Assembly (NCBI GenBank): GCA_030272815.1 | Contig: JAJSZT010000015.1 | Coordinates: 1 to 63,068, forward strand | Reading direction: 5' to 3' | Length of the DNA stretch: 63,068 bases | Source: Deltaproteobacteria bacterium | GTDB taxonomy: Bacteria > Desulfobacterota > Desulfobacteria > Desulfobacterales > ETH-SRB1 | Part shown: positions 19,294 to 29,302 of the stretch, one piece after another | Numbering within the stretch: position 1 is the stretch's first letter | Layout: each line of letters opens with the position of its first letter | Position numbers and translations under genes: made by a program | The notes under the pieces: model-generated | Databases searched by the model: none | Seen by the model: only the letters and a program-made list of their open reading frames with translations | What the model was told of the DNA's origin: nothing

Positions 19294-20404
19294 TGGTAGA
19301 TGCTCCTATATTCATCAATACTCCTATTGATGCCATATTGATTAAAAGAGAAGTCCCCCCATAACTCAAGAACGGCAGCGTAAGCCCCTTGGTTGGTAAA
19401 AGGCCCAGGGCAACTCCCATATTAATGCAAACCTGAAGCCCAATTGCGATTGTCAAACCAATAGCCATAAATGATCCAAAAGGCTCTTCTGCATTTATTG
19501 CTATGCTGATTCCCCTCCACAGGATCACAAAATAGAGCAATAGAATTACAAGGACGCCAAGAAGCCCAAGCTCCTCGCCAATAACTGAAAAAATAAAATC
19601 AGTATGTGGTTCGGGAAGGTAGAAAAGCTTCTGATAACCTTTTCCTATTCCTGTTCCCCATATGCCCCCGGTACCGAAAGCCATAAAGGAATGTATCATC
19701 TGGTATCCTTCATCTGCCGGATATTGCCATGGATCCCAGAAACTCATAATTCGTTTAAACCTGTAAGGGGCGTTAATCATAAATAAATATAAAGCGGGCA
19801 GAAAAATCAGCAGCGGTGTTAAAAGATGTAAGATTCGAACACCTCCGATAAAAAGCATAATCCATGTAACTGCCCCAAAAATAATTACCGAACCAAAATC
19901 CGGTTGCAGAAATATCAGTATTGCGAATATGCCGAGAACTATGACATGAGGCAGGAAACCAATTGAAAAATCTTTAAGTTTATCCAATTTTTTACTCATG
20001 GAGTACGCCAGATATAACACAAGAGAAAAACGCGCAAACTCAGATGGCTGGAATGTAAAAAAACCCAGCCGTAACCATCGTGTGGAGCCCCCGGCAGTTA
20101 TACCCAGTCCGGAAAACTTAACAGCAATTAGCAATAGAAACGCTAAAAATAGAAACGGATATGCCAAAGAACGAAAAAGTTTTAACGGAATATGCCTGCA
20201 ACTAACCAGAGCAAGAATTCCTAATAGTGAAAAAAACGTCTGCTTCTTAAAAAAATAGTAATCAATTCCAAATTCTTTAAGCGCCAGGGCTGAACTTGAG
20301 CTGTAAACCATTACAATCCCTATCCCAACCAGAAAAAGGACAGGGAAAAGAAGTTTGATATCGTATCCTGATTGCGGATTATTTTCAGGCAGTTGTTTTG
20401 TCAT
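19253..20404 (-). CDS. ftsW: SEDS peptidoglycan polymerase FtsW
   Basis: A 383-residue polytopic membrane protein with about ten hydrophobic segments, the septal glycosyltransferase partner of FtsI. The SEDS signatures GTGIGKGYQKLFYLPEPHTDFIF are split across residues ~245-268, and FLSYGGTSLLI lies near the end. The flanking cell-wall genes identify it as FtsW rather than RodA. Confidence 0.95.
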   Translation of the reverse strand: MTKQLPENNPQSGYDIKLLFPVLFLVGIGIVMVYSSSSALALKEFGIDYYFFKKQTFFSLLGILALVSCRHIPLKLFRSLAYPFLFLAFLLLIAVKFSGLGITAGGSTRWLRLGFFTFQPSEFARFSLVLYLAYSMSKKLDKLKDFSIGFLPHVIVLGIFAILIFLQPDFGSVIIFGAVTWIMLFIGGVRILHLLTPLLIFLPALYLFMINAPYRFKRIMSFWDPWQYPADEGYQMIHSFMAFGTGGIWGTGIGKGYQKLFYLPEPHTDFIFSVIGEELGLLGVLVILLLYFVILWRGISIAINAEEPFGSFMAIGLTIAIGLQVCINMGVALGLLPTKGLTLPFLSYGGTSLLINMASIGVLMNIGASTNALKTRRVRKKSA

Positions 20405-20417
20405 AGCATATAGCTAA

Positions 20418-20506
20418 ACGTTTACGGTTCACAGTTTACGGTTCACGGTTGTTAAAAACATAAAATCAGTAACTGTAAACTGACAACCGTTAACCGTTAA
20501 CCGTTC
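20418..20506. repeat. AACCGT/CAGTT heptamer repeat block
   Basis: A degenerate run of TTTACGG-TTCACAG-TTTACGG-TTCACGG units followed by complementary CTGTAAACTG/ACCGTTAACCG units. The right part enters the 3' end of murD, whose last residues TVNG come from the repeat. Confidence 0.65.
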
Positions 20507-21833
20507 CAAGCTTTGCAACAGCTCTGCAAAAATCTTCTCCCCTTTGCGCATAGCTGTTATACATGTCAAAACTGGCGCAGGCCGGCGACAAGAGCACAAT
20601 ATCACCAGATTTTGCAGCATGATATGCCTTAAAAACTGCGTCCTCCATTGTAGTTGCAGTCTCAACAGGCTTAATATCCCCAAGTTCAGCCTTAATATCC
20701 TTTTTTGCTTCTCCAATAACTATCAGCTCTTTTGTGTGCCTATCTATCAAATCTCTCAGAGTATGAAATTTACTTCCCTTATTTCGCCCGCCCATAATCA
20801 GGACTACGGGTCTTTCAAAAGTTTCAAGCGCTTTTGCCACTGAATCAACATTTGTAGCCTTTGAATCGTCGAAAAAGTCGACACCATTCAGAGTATCAAT
20901 ATATTCAAGCCTGTGGGAAAGCCCTTTAAATTTTCTCAATGCCGACCGCACCCCTTCAAAAGTCCCTCCGGCAGCCAGTGCCGCAAGACTTGCCGCTGCA
21001 GCATTCTCCATGTTGTGTTTACCAGGCAGTTTAAAGTCTGCAAGTAGCCGGGATATGTTTTCCTGAGAAATTATGCTTTCATCGCTTATGATCACGCCTT
21101 TTTCTTCTTTTGAACTGAAAAAAACTTTTTTGCTCAGGATATCTCTGCTCAAAGAACGCACAACAGGATCAGAACCATTTAACACCGCTGTATCGTTATA
21201 TTGCTGGTTCTTAAAAATCCGGGCCTTGGACTTTGTATAAGCATCTAAATCAGGATAACGATCCATATGATCTTCGGTAATATTCAGTAAAACCGCCACG
21301 TTGGCTCGGAAAGTATCTATGGTATCCAGTTGGAAACTGCTTACTTCTATAACAACAATTTCAGCCTTTTCCTCTCCATCGGCATATGCAATCAGAGGCT
21401 TGCCTATATTGCCGCCCACAAATACTTTAAGACCGGAATCTTCAAGCATTTTGCCTAAAAGAGTTGTTGTAGTGGTTTTGCCATTAGTGCCGGTTACAGC
21501 AACAATTGGTTCTGTTATAAATCTTGATGCAAGCTCAATTTCACCTAGTACTGGAATCCCTTGTTCCTTTGCTCTTCTTATTGGCAGAATTGTATGAGAA
21601 ACTCCGGGGCTGACTACAATAAGATCCGCCTTTTCAAAAGTTTCAATTCTATGTGACCCTAGTTCCATTCTTATTCCGGGCTCGCGGATTAATGGCTCTT
21701 CGGAGACTATCTCCTGTTCTTTCTTCTGGTCAGCAACGGTTACTGATGCTCCTCTGTTTATTAAAAAACGAGCAGTTGCAACGCCTGTGACGCCGAGGCC
21801 GACTACCAGAATATTTTTATTTTCAAGCTCCAT
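20490..21833 (-). CDS. murD: UDP-N-acetylmuramoyl-L-alanine--D-glutamate ligase
   Basis: A 447-residue cytoplasmic Mur ligase that adds D-glutamate. VVGLGVTGVATARFL is the N-terminal UDP-binding turn, and the ATP loop is GTNGKTTTT near residue 114. YPDLDAYTKSKARIF, the HNMENAAAA segment and FFDDSKATN are MurD motifs. LLSPACASFDMY near the end is also diagnostic. The C-terminal residues TVNG are encoded by the adjoining repeat. Confidence 0.96.
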   Translation of the reverse strand: MELENKNILVVGLGVTGVATARFLINRGASVTVADQKKEQEIVSEEPLIREPGIRMELGSHRIETFEKADLIVVSPGVSHTILPIRRAKEQGIPVLGEIELASRFITEPIVAVTGTNGKTTTTTLLGKMLEDSGLKVFVGGNIGKPLIAYADGEEKAEIVVIEVSSFQLDTIDTFRANVAVLLNITEDHMDRYPDLDAYTKSKARIFKNQQYNDTAVLNGSDPVVRSLSRDILSKKVFFSSKEEKGVIISDESIISQENISRLLADFKLPGKHNMENAAAASLAALAAGGTFEGVRSALRKFKGLSHRLEYIDTLNGVDFFDDSKATNVDSVAKALETFERPVVLIMGGRNKGSKFHTLRDLIDRHTKELIVIGEAKKDIKAELGDIKPVETATTMEDAVFKAYHAAKSGDIVLLSPACASFDMYNSYAQRGEDFCRAVAKLGTVNG

Positions 21834-21841
21834 AATATTAA

Positions 21842-21977
21842 GGGTTTACGGTTGTCGGTTGTCGGTTTACAGTTAATGGTTTTATGTTTTGAGCAACCGT
21901 TTTCTCGTTCTCGTTCCCATGCTCCAGCGTGGGAATGCATACCATATGGGTTCCCACGCTGGAGCATGGGAACCAGG
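21842..21977. repeat. heptamer block and 68-bp palindromic repeat, copy 2
   Basis: 21842-21876 is a TTTACGG/TTGTCGG/TTACAGT run. 21910-21977 is the 68-bp palindromic repeat in the opposite orientation to copy 1 at 16473. Together they fill the murD-mraY gap. Confidence 0.75.
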
Positions 21978-22012
21978 CATAATCGTTGCCTGACCCCTGA
22001 TCCCTGAACATT

Positions 22013-23092
22013 TTATCTTAGTTTCAGTGTACTCATTGAGATAAGTGCAAGCGCTATAGCAATTATCCAAAATCGCACTATAACCTTTGGCTCCGGCCAT
22101 CCTTTTAATTCAAAATGATGGTGAAGCGGCGCCATTTTGAAAATCCTTCGGCCGTTTGTTATCTTGAAAAAACCTACCTGAAAAATCACGGAAAGTGTTT
22201 CTATAACAAAAAGGCCCCCGACAATTACCAGCAGTATCTCCTGTTTTGTAATCACAGCAACTGTGCCTATAGCGCCGCCCAGGGAAAGGGATCCAACATC
22301 ACCCATAAAAATTTGAGCAGGGTAAGCGTTAAACCACAGAAAACCCATGCCTGCGCCAGCCAGAATTCCGCAAAAAATTGCTGTTTCACCGCCTTCGGCA
22401 ACATAGTTGATCTGAAGATAATCAGCTATTTTAGAATGCCCTGCCACATAAGCAAAAAGCATATATGTGGCAGCAACTACAATCACGGGGCCAACAGCAA
22501 GGCCGTCAAGGCCGTCTGTAAGGTTGACGGCATTTGATGTTGCAACAATTACAAATGCGGCAAAAATTATATATCCCCAGCCTATATCAGGCGAAATATT
22601 TTTAAAAAACGGGACAGTTACTTGCGTTGAAAAATCAGGACACATATAAACAAGAAATCCAATTAACAATGCGAGTAATATCTGAAGACAAAACTTGCTT
22701 TTAACGCTGAGTCCCTTGCTCCGCTTTTTGATCTGCATGAGATAGTCGTCTATAAAGCCGATAGCGCCAAAGCCAATCGTTACCAAAAGAACTATCCACA
22801 CATAATAGTTTGTCAAATTCATCCAGAGAAGTGCAGAGACAGTAATCGAAAATATAATCAGGATTCCTCCCATAGTGGGCGTTCCGGCTTTATCAAAATG
22901 TGACTGCGGGCCGTCTTCTCTTATATGCTGTCCGATCTGCATCTCGCTGAGCTTTCTGATAACCCACGGCCCGAGGAAAAAACAGATAAAAAAAGCTGTA
23001 AGGCTGGCATAGATAGTTCTGAATGTAATGTAGCGGAATACATTAAAAGCCGATATTGTCGTATGAAGCGGATATAGCAGATGGTAAAGCAT
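22013..23092 (-). CDS. mraY: phospho-N-acetylmuramoyl-pentapeptide transferase
   Basis: A 359-residue integral membrane enzyme that makes lipid I from UDP-MurNAc-pentapeptide and undecaprenyl phosphate. About ten membrane helices are apparent. [16 protein letters not shown] contains the catalytic aspartates, [10 protein letters not shown] is the nucleotide-binding loop, and [14 protein letters not shown] carries the HHH motif. It lies 6 bp after murF. Confidence 0.97.
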   Translation of the reverse strand: MLYHLLYPLHTTISAFNVFRYITFRTIYASLTAFFICFFLGPWVIRKLSEMQIGQHIREDGPQSHFDKAGTPTMGGILIIFSITVSALLWMNLTNYYVWIVLLVTIGFGAIGFIDDYLMQIKKRSKGLSVKSKFCLQILLALLIGFLVYMCPDFSTQVTVPFFKNISPDIGWGYIIFAAFVIVATSNAVNLTDGLDGLAVGPVIVVAATYMLFAYVAGHSKIADYLQINYVAEGGETAIFCGILAGAGMGFLWFNAYPAQIFMGDVGSLSLGGAIGTVAVITKQEILLVIVGGLFVIETLSVIFQVGFFKITNGRRIFKMAPLHHHFELKGWPEPKVIVRFWIIAIALALISMSTLKLR

Positions 23093-23098
23093 AATATT

Positions 23099-24505
23099 TT
23101 AGATCTTCAACCCCTCAACGATTTTCTCCATGCCCATTGCCCTTGAGCCCTTCACAAGAACCCAGTCTCCCGGCAAAAGTGATTTCTTTAAATCTTCAAC
23201 AATCTCTTCTTTTGCTCCAATAAATATATCAATCGAATTTTTATCTTCTTTGCCGGCACCGTTTGCAACAGCTTCTGCGAACTCACCTGTAATGTAAAGC
23301 CTTGCAATATTTGATCTGGCAGACAGAGCGCCTATCTTTCTGTGCATGGATTCTGCGTGTTCTCCCAGCTCAAGCATATCTCCTGCGACAAGAATACCCC
23401 TGCTGTTGCCTTTTAATGAACTAAGAGTCCTGATTGCAGCTTCCATTGAATCAGGATTTGCATTGTATGTGTCGTCAATTATGTGCACTCCCCTGACATC
23501 GAAGATATTTATTCTGCCCTTAACCGGCTGAAAATATTCTAAGCCGGCTTTTATCTCCTCTGAAGACAAACCAATAATATATCCAACAGACGCTGCAGCG
23601 AGGGCGTTTGATACCATGAATCCGCCATGCACTTTTAGTTCTATTGGAATTCTTTCTTCCGGCAGCACCAGAGTAAAAGAAATCCCGGTTGTCGTTTCAT
23701 TGACGTTCAGCGCTTTAATACGGGCATCTTCTGATAAACCGAAATAAAGCACTTTTTTTGAGGTTTTAGTTGATAAATATAAAACTCTTGAATCATCTGC
23801 ATTAAGAACCGCTGTTCCCTCCGGCTTTATTCTTTTTAGAAGCTCTCCTTTGGCATTCATTACCCCTTCAATTGAGCCCAGTCCCTCAAGGTGAGCAAAG
23901 CCTATGTTTGTAATTACGCCAATATCAGGAATGCAAATTTCACCCAGTCTGTCTATCTCTCCGGGTCTGTTCATCCCAAGCTCAAGCACAGCCCACTGGT
24001 GGCTGTTTTTAAGATCCAGAAGCGTTAGCGGAAGCCCTATTTCATTGTTGAAATTTCCTTTGCTCGATAAAGTTTTATAACGCGTTGAAACAACGGAAGC
24101 AGTCATTTCCCTGGTTGTAGTTTTGCCGTTCGATCCTGTAATTGCTACAACTGAAACATCAGTACGCATGCGGTTAAAAGAACCAAGATCGCCCAGAGCT
24201 TTTGTTGTATCGTTCACCTTCACACAAACAATGCCCTTATCCTGCCAATCTGTACCGGCGGGATCACAGACTTTATCTTTACTTATAATAAGCCCTCTCA
24301 CGCCGCTGCTTATCACATCAGATGCAAAACTGTGACCGTCATAAACATTTCCCTTGATCGCAATGAAAAGTTCATTTGCAGATATTGTGCGTGAATCAAT
24401 GGATACTCCCTCAAAAGTATGTTTGATATCCCCGCACAAAAGGTCTCCCTTTGTTGCTTCAAGGATTTCAGCAGTAGTCCAGGGTATTTTTGGTTCGTTT
24501 CCCAT
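23099..24505 (-). CDS. murF: UDP-MurNAc-tripeptide--D-alanyl-D-alanine ligase
   Basis: A 468-residue Mur ligase that completes the pentapeptide. The ATP loop GSNGKTTT is near residue 124, followed by LELGMNRPGEI and the C-terminal DTYNANPDSMEAAI and LVKGSRAMGMEKIV motifs. Its ATG is only 18 bp from a MITE, and no Shine-Dalgarno is visible in that leader, so the insertion may have removed or displaced the original one. Confidence 0.96.
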   Translation of the reverse strand: MGNEPKIPWTTAEILEATKGDLLCGDIKHTFEGVSIDSRTISANELFIAIKGNVYDGHSFASDVISSGVRGLIISKDKVCDPAGTDWQDKGIVCVKVNDTTKALGDLGSFNRMRTDVSVVAITGSNGKTTTREMTASVVSTRYKTLSSKGNFNNEIGLPLTLLDLKNSHQWAVLELGMNRPGEIDRLGEICIPDIGVITNIGFAHLEGLGSIEGVMNAKGELLKRIKPEGTAVLNADDSRVLYLSTKTSKKVLYFGLSEDARIKALNVNETTTGISFTLVLPEERIPIELKVHGGFMVSNALAAASVGYIIGLSSEEIKAGLEYFQPVKGRINIFDVRGVHIIDDTYNANPDSMEAAIRTLSSLKGNSRGILVAGDMLELGEHAESMHRKIGALSARSNIARLYITGEFAEAVANGAGKEDKNSIDIFIGAKEEIVEDLKKSLLPGDWVLVKGSRAMGMEKIVEGLKI

Positions 24506-24523
24506 TGTCGTTTTTTCTATTTA

Positions 24524-24664
24524 GTGCCCGAACGAAAACTAGAAAATTTTTTCAAGTTCAAGGAAGGCGCAAATTTTAACCACAGGAATACATGGAGTAT
24601 TTTGAGGATTAAAATTTAAGCCTGACGCAGAAATTGGGAAAATTAGCAGTTTTCGTTCAGGCAC
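24524..24664. mobile_element. MITE, GTGCCTGAACGAAAA family, copy D
   Basis: A 141-bp element with ends GTGCCCGAACGAAAA and TTTTCGTTCAGGCAC and the perfect duplication TATTTA (24518-24523, 24665-24670). It sits between murE and murF. Its terminal base plus the duplication form the murE stop codon. Its core (about 24552-24628) is shared with the otherwise different 164-bp elements at 29911 and 50270. Confidence 0.85.
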
Positions 24665-26262
24665 TATTTAAAAGCTTTTCTCGCCTCCTCCCTGTCATCA
24701 AAGGGAAAAGTTTCACCCTTGATTAATTGATATGTCTCATGCCCCTTGCCGGCTATAAGTATAATATCTCCCGGACCGGCTGATGTGATGCTCAGTTTTA
24801 TGGCTTTCCTGCGATCAGGCTCAATAACACAACCTCTCTCTTGAATGCCGTTTACCAGCTCAGGCAGAGTATACTCCTTTGAAGATGTTTGTTTTATTCC
24901 CTCTACTATCTGGCTTATTATTCCCATGGGATCTTCTGTCCGCGGATTATCCGATGTGATTATAGTTAGATCGCAAAACCTGCCGGCTATTTCGCCCATC
25001 CGGGGCCTTTTGCCTCTATCTCTATCGCCGCCGCAGCCAAATACACAGATAATTCTGCCGATTTTATTATCTTTAATTGACTTTAAAGAAGAGAGAACAT
25101 GTTCCAGAGCATCCGGAGTATGAGCGTAATCAACAAACACAAACTTGCCTGCTTTATTTGGTATAAATTCAAGTCTGCCCGGTATCCAGCCAGTCTTTTC
25201 TATACCTGCCTTTATGATAGCCGGAGAAAGTCCAAGAGCAATCCCCACACCTGTTGCACTGAGTATATTCTCAAGATTATGCTCCCCTGCAAGAGGTGAT
25301 TTAAAATTAAATATCCCCTTTTCTGTTGAAATTCTCCCAGTAATACCTGTAAGGCTGTATTTAATATTATCCGGCCATATCATTTTATCTGCCGTACTGC
25401 CTGTGGAAATTACGATCATACTGTCAGATGCTTCTGAAAGTAAATTATAAAGTCCTTTTCCTCTCTTATCATCGCAATTTACTACAGCCAGAGTACGGCC
25501 CTTCTTAGGCCCGGTTTTTAAATGCTCTGTAAAAAGCCTTTTTTTGCAAAACCAGTAAGAATCCATATCTCCATGATAATCAAGGTGTTCCCGAGTCAGA
25601 TTGGTGAACACACCAATATTTATCCGGCAGTGGTCAATCCTGTGCAGGTCAATTGCATGAGATGACACTTCCAGAACAACGTGGGTGATCCCGTTTTCAT
25701 GCATTTCCGTCAATATCCTCTGCAGATCCAAAGATTCCGGCGTTGTCATTGGGTTTGGAAAAACCCTGCCTGAATAACGGTAATTAATAGTTCCTATTAC
25801 ACCAACCTTGAAACCCGCTTCAGCAAGGATGCTTTCAATTATGTAAGCTGTTGTTGTTTTACCGTTTGTTCCGGTTATCCCTATAATGAACAACTTCTCT
25901 GAAGCATTCCCGTAAAAATTTGCAGAAATTGCGGCAAGAGCTCTTCTGGTATTCTCAACCTCTATAATTACAGATTCTTTATTAACAGGTTTCTGAGTTA
26001 CAATTACCGATGCACCTCTTGCCAGGGCTTCATCAATAAAGTCATGCCCATCCGCCTTAAAACCCTTTATAGCAACAAAAAGACCATCAGGCTTAACCTC
26101 CTGCGCCCGATAATGTATTGAGCCTATTTCATAATCCAGCAAACAGGCGCATAAATCATTATGCTGCCCTGTTCCCGCGCTATGCTGATGCTCCATACCT
26201 TCTTTGACAATGCTTACACGCCTTATTTTTGTTACAAATTCAAGCAAAATAGAAAGTTTCAA
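24664..26262 (-). CDS. murE: UDP-MurNAc-L-Ala-D-Glu--meso-diaminopimelate ligase
   Basis: A 532-residue Mur ligase. The ATP loop GTNGKTTT is at residues 131-138. TTPESLDLQRIL binds the substrate, and SDNPRTEDP near residue 448 is the motif that selects meso-diaminopimelate over lysine, consistent with a Gram-negative wall. The stop codon TAG is completed by the end of MITE copy D. The start overlaps the ftsI stop by 4 bp. Confidence 0.97.
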   Translation of the reverse strand: MKLSILLEFVTKIRRVSIVKEGMEHQHSAGTGQHNDLCACLLDYEIGSIHYRAQEVKPDGLFVAIKGFKADGHDFIDEALARGASVIVTQKPVNKESVIIEVENTRRALAAISANFYGNASEKLFIIGITGTNGKTTTAYIIESILAEAGFKVGVIGTINYRYSGRVFPNPMTTPESLDLQRILTEMHENGITHVVLEVSSHAIDLHRIDHCRINIGVFTNLTREHLDYHGDMDSYWFCKKRLFTEHLKTGPKKGRTLAVVNCDDKRGKGLYNLLSEASDSMIVISTGSTADKMIWPDNIKYSLTGITGRISTEKGIFNFKSPLAGEHNLENILSATGVGIALGLSPAIIKAGIEKTGWIPGRLEFIPNKAGKFVFVDYAHTPDALEHVLSSLKSIKDNKIGRIICVFGCGGDRDRGKRPRMGEIAGRFCDLTIITSDNPRTEDPMGIISQIVEGIKQTSSKEYTLPELVNGIQERGCVIEPDRRKAIKLSITSAGPGDIILIAGKGHETYQLIKGETFPFDDREEARKAFK

Positions 26263-28064
26263 CCTCTTGCCCCATTTCCGCTTACTAACTTTATTTTTTT
26301 CTTTCCTCCTTCGAAAACAGCCTTCTTTCCTCCTGAGCCGGTCCGCATGTCAACCAATCTTCCAAATGAATTATCGACAGTTAACGGTATGTTCATATAG
26401 TTTACAGTTTCATACGCTATTCTTTTGAATGCCGGAGCCGCAACTATGCTGCCAAAATGCTTTCCCTGTGGTTCGTCAATAACTACCAGAACAGTTATTT
26501 CAGGATCCTCGGCAGGAATGAACCCAAGAAATGAAGCTATGTATTTTTCGTCCGAGTAAGTTCCTTTCTCATCAATTTTCTGGGCGGTTCCTGTCTTCCC
26601 GCAGACAGAATAACCTTCCAAAGCAGCATTAACACCTGTTCCCCCCTCAGTAGTTACAGAAGCCATTATTTTTTTCACGGTTCGGGCTGTCTCCGGTGAA
26701 ACGACCCTTCTGACCATACGCGGGCTTGAGCTTTTTATAAGACGTCCATTCTGATCCGTTATAGCCTGGACAATATAAGGAGCCATGAGGATCCCATCAT
26801 TTGCAATCGCTGAAGCCGCAGTTATAAGCTGCAGAGCAGAAACGGCAACTCCCTGTCCAAAAGCTATTGCGCCGGCATCAATTTTTGCCCATCTATTATA
26901 GTGGGACAGGCCGCCCGATGTTTCCCCCGGGCAATCTATTCCTGTCTTTTCACCAAAACCAAAACTGCGGAATGTTTTATAAATATGTTCCGGCCCTATC
27001 CTTTCGCCAACCTTTATGGTGCCGATATTGCTTGAAAACTTAATAATATGCTGTAGAGACAACCAGCCGTGAGGATGAGTATCGTGGACAACGTTTTTGC
27101 CTATTCTGTATTTACCGTTTTCACAGAAAAAAATGGTGTTCGGAGAACATCCTCCAAATTCTATTGCCGCACATGCGCTAAAGATTTTCATGGTTGAGCC
27201 AGGCTCGAATGGATCTGTTATTGATCTGTTTCTCCACAGATCCCGATCAAACTCTCCAAAAGAATTTGGATTGAAAAACGGATAGTGCGCTACGGCCAGT
27301 ATGGCTCCGGTCTTTGGAGACATTACGATTGCCATCCCTGATTTGGCATTAAATTTAACAGCAGCTTCTTCAAGCGCTCTTTCGGCTAAGTACTGGATAT
27401 TATGATCAATCGTTAATATCAGATTATTTCCGCTGCAATCAGACATCACATTCTTTTTAGCGTCAAACCTGCGTTTGAAAGCATCTTTTAAAACCGTAAA
27501 GCTGCAACTATCTCCTTTAAGGTAAGAGTCATAATAATATTCGATTCCTTCAAGGCCATGCCCGTCTATACCTGAAAATCCAAGCACCTGCGCCGCAAGG
27601 GTTTTATTTGGGAAAAAACGTTCGTGCTCGGCTATAAAATCTATACCTTTGAGATCAAGGGCTTTTACATCTTTTACTTCCTTTGGTGTAACCTTGCGTT
27701 TAACCCAAACAAATGATCTGGCAGATGTGAGTCTCTGCTTAAGCGAATTAACGTCAATTTTCAGCGTTTTATTAAGAGCCTTGGAGGTCGCCGCCGGATC
27801 CTCGATATTGGGGGGATATGCCACAATTGATGTAACATCTATGCTCAAGGCCATTTCCCTGTGGTTTGTATCGTAAATTGTCCCACGCTTTCCCTGAAAT
27901 ATTAATGATTTCTCATACTGATTTGCTGCTTTCCTTGACAGCCATGAACTGCAAAAAACCTGAAGATAAAAAGCCCTTGCCCCTATAACAGATAGAAAAA
28001 TGCTGAAAATAAAACCAATTAGAACTGTTCTCAACTTTATGTGTTTTTTTTCAATTGGTTTCAT
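26259..28064 (-). CDS. ftsI: penicillin-binding protein, septal transpeptidase
   Basis: A 601-residue class B penicillin-binding protein that crosslinks septal peptidoglycan. One N-terminal membrane anchor (residues ~12-36) is followed by the PBP dimer domain and the transpeptidase domain, with S290-x-x-K293, S344-S-N346 and K490-T-G492. It overlaps ftsL and murE by 4 bp each. No PASTA domain is seen after residue 560. Confidence 0.95.
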   Translation of the reverse strand: MKPIEKKHIKLRTVLIGFIFSIFLSVIGARAFYLQVFCSSWLSRKAANQYEKSLIFQGKRGTIYDTNHREMALSIDVTSIVAYPPNIEDPAATSKALNKTLKIDVNSLKQRLTSARSFVWVKRKVTPKEVKDVKALDLKGIDFIAEHERFFPNKTLAAQVLGFSGIDGHGLEGIEYYYDSYLKGDSCSFTVLKDAFKRRFDAKKNVMSDCSGNNLILTIDHNIQYLAERALEEAAVKFNAKSGMAIVMSPKTGAILAVAHYPFFNPNSFGEFDRDLWRNRSITDPFEPGSTMKIFSACAAIEFGGCSPNTIFFCENGKYRIGKNVVHDTHPHGWLSLQHIIKFSSNIGTIKVGERIGPEHIYKTFRSFGFGEKTGIDCPGETSGGLSHYNRWAKIDAGAIAFGQGVAVSALQLITAASAIANDGILMAPYIVQAITDQNGRLIKSSSPRMVRRVVSPETARTVKKIMASVTTEGGTGVNAALEGYSVCGKTGTAQKIDEKGTYSDEKYIASFLGFIPAEDPEITVLVVIDEPQGKHFGSIVAAPAFKRIAYETVNYMNIPLTVDNSFGRLVDMRTGSGGKKAVFEGGKKKIKLVSGNGARG

Positions 28065-28357
28065 GGAATTATAATTATCTGCTCCGGTGTTGGTGTTTTC
28101 AGGCCAAGCTGGTTTTTTGCTATCTTTGCGAGCCGTTCCGGAGATTTCAGGCGCGCAAGCTCAACCTTCAAGTTATTTTGCAGAGTTATAAGCTTCCGAT
28201 TTTTGTTATTTTCATTAGAAATTTCATACCCGGATTTTATGCACTGCACTCTGCTCCATGTGTAAATTAGAAGCTCAGCAATAAAGACAGCCATAATGAT
28301 AAACCAGATTATCACTATCCTTGTGCTGCGAGCATTTTTTTTGGTTTTACGAGCCAT
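28061..28357 (-). CDS. ftsL: cell division protein FtsL-like
   Basis: A 98-residue bitopic protein: a basic N-terminus, one membrane helix (about residues 14-33), then a leucine-zipper-like coiled coil (ENNKNRKLITLQNNLKVELARL) and the typical LAKIAKNQLGLKTP end. It is the divisome partner of FtsQ and FtsB. Sequence conservation is low in this family, so position between rsmH and ftsI is the main support. Confidence 0.88.
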   Translation of the reverse strand: MARKTKKNARSTRIVIIWFIIMAVFIAELLIYTWSRVQCIKSGYEISNENNKNRKLITLQNNLKVELARLKSPERLAKIAKNQLGLKTPTPEQIIIIP

Positions 28358-28359
28358 AG

Positions 28360-29298
28360 TTACAATTTTTCTACGACTCTCAGTTTTGCGCTTCTTGCCA
28401 TTGGATTGGCTGCAACTTCTTCTTCCGTTGGCCGCAAAACTTTTTTGCTCAAAGATCGTATAATTCTTGTCTTATTGCAAACACACCTTGGCAGAGCTGG
28501 CGGGCATATGCACTTGCCTTCCAGCAGTTTTATTTTTTTTTTTACAATTCTGTCTTCGAGTGAATGAAATGATAATATGCAAAACCTGCCTTCAGGCTTC
28601 AACAAGTCAACGGAGGCTTCCATGAATGAATTGAGCATATCCAGCTCTTTGTTAACAGCTATTCTAACAGCCATAAACACTCGAGTGGCAGGGTGAATCC
28701 TTCTTTTGGATGATGCTTTGCCCGAAACGGCTCTGCATACGATTTCCGATAGCTGCCTGCTGGATTTAATTTTTTCTTTTTTTCTTACATTAACTATTTT
28801 TTTTGCTATTTTACGTGAATAGCGTTCCTCTCCATACTTAAAAAAAATTTCAGCAAGGCTTTTTTCATCCATCGTATTTATCAACTCTTCAGCCGTTGTA
28901 TCTGATTCAATGTTCATCCGCATATCCAGCGGTTCATCTTTTCTGAAGCTGAAACCCCTTCCACTTGAGTCGAGGTGATGAAATGAAATTCCAAGATCGA
29001 GAAGAATGCCGTCTACAGCAGTAATATTTAATTGTGAAAGAATTTTCGGAAGATTTATAAAATTATCATGAAAGAGATGAACATTAAACTTGTATGGTTT
29101 TAAAATTTTTCTTGCGTTTTTTATTGCGTCTATATCCTGATCTATGCCGATCAGAATCCCATCTGGAATAATTTTTTCCAAAATGGCGCCCGCATGACCT
29201 GAACCGCCAAGCGTACAATCCGCATAGATTTTCCCGGGCTTACAATTAAGGTAATGAACGACCTCGCTTAACATTACAGGAATGTGTTTGTACGACAT
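28360..29298 (-). CDS. rsmH: 16S rRNA (cytosine1402-N4)-methyltransferase
   Basis: A 312-residue SAM-dependent enzyme that modifies the ribosomal P site. HIPVMLSEVVHYL, DCTLGGSGHAGAIL (the SAM loop), ILLDLGISFHHLD and RFCILSFHSLEDRIVK are all diagnostic for RsmH/MraW. It lies 2 bp before ftsL. The gap to mraZ holds an inverted-repeat element. Confidence 0.96.
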   Translation of the reverse strand: MSYKHIPVMLSEVVHYLNCKPGKIYADCTLGGSGHAGAILEKIIPDGILIGIDQDIDAIKNARKILKPYKFNVHLFHDNFINLPKILSQLNITAVDGILLDLGISFHHLDSSGRGFSFRKDEPLDMRMNIESDTTAEELINTMDEKSLAEIFFKYGEERYSRKIAKKIVNVRKKEKIKSSRQLSEIVCRAVSGKASSKRRIHPATRVFMAVRIAVNKELDMLNSFMEASVDLLKPEGRFCILSFHSLEDRIVKKKIKLLEGKCICPPALPRCVCNKTRIIRSLSKKVLRPTEEEVAANPMARSAKLRVVEKL

Positions 29299-29302
29299 AG
29301 GA

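Noticed and set aside
26375-26415. Heptamer repeat inserted inside ftsI
   Set aside because: The bases resemble the repeat, but the encoded YETVNYMNIP is a normal penicillin-binding-protein C-terminal segment, so similarity is probably coincidental.
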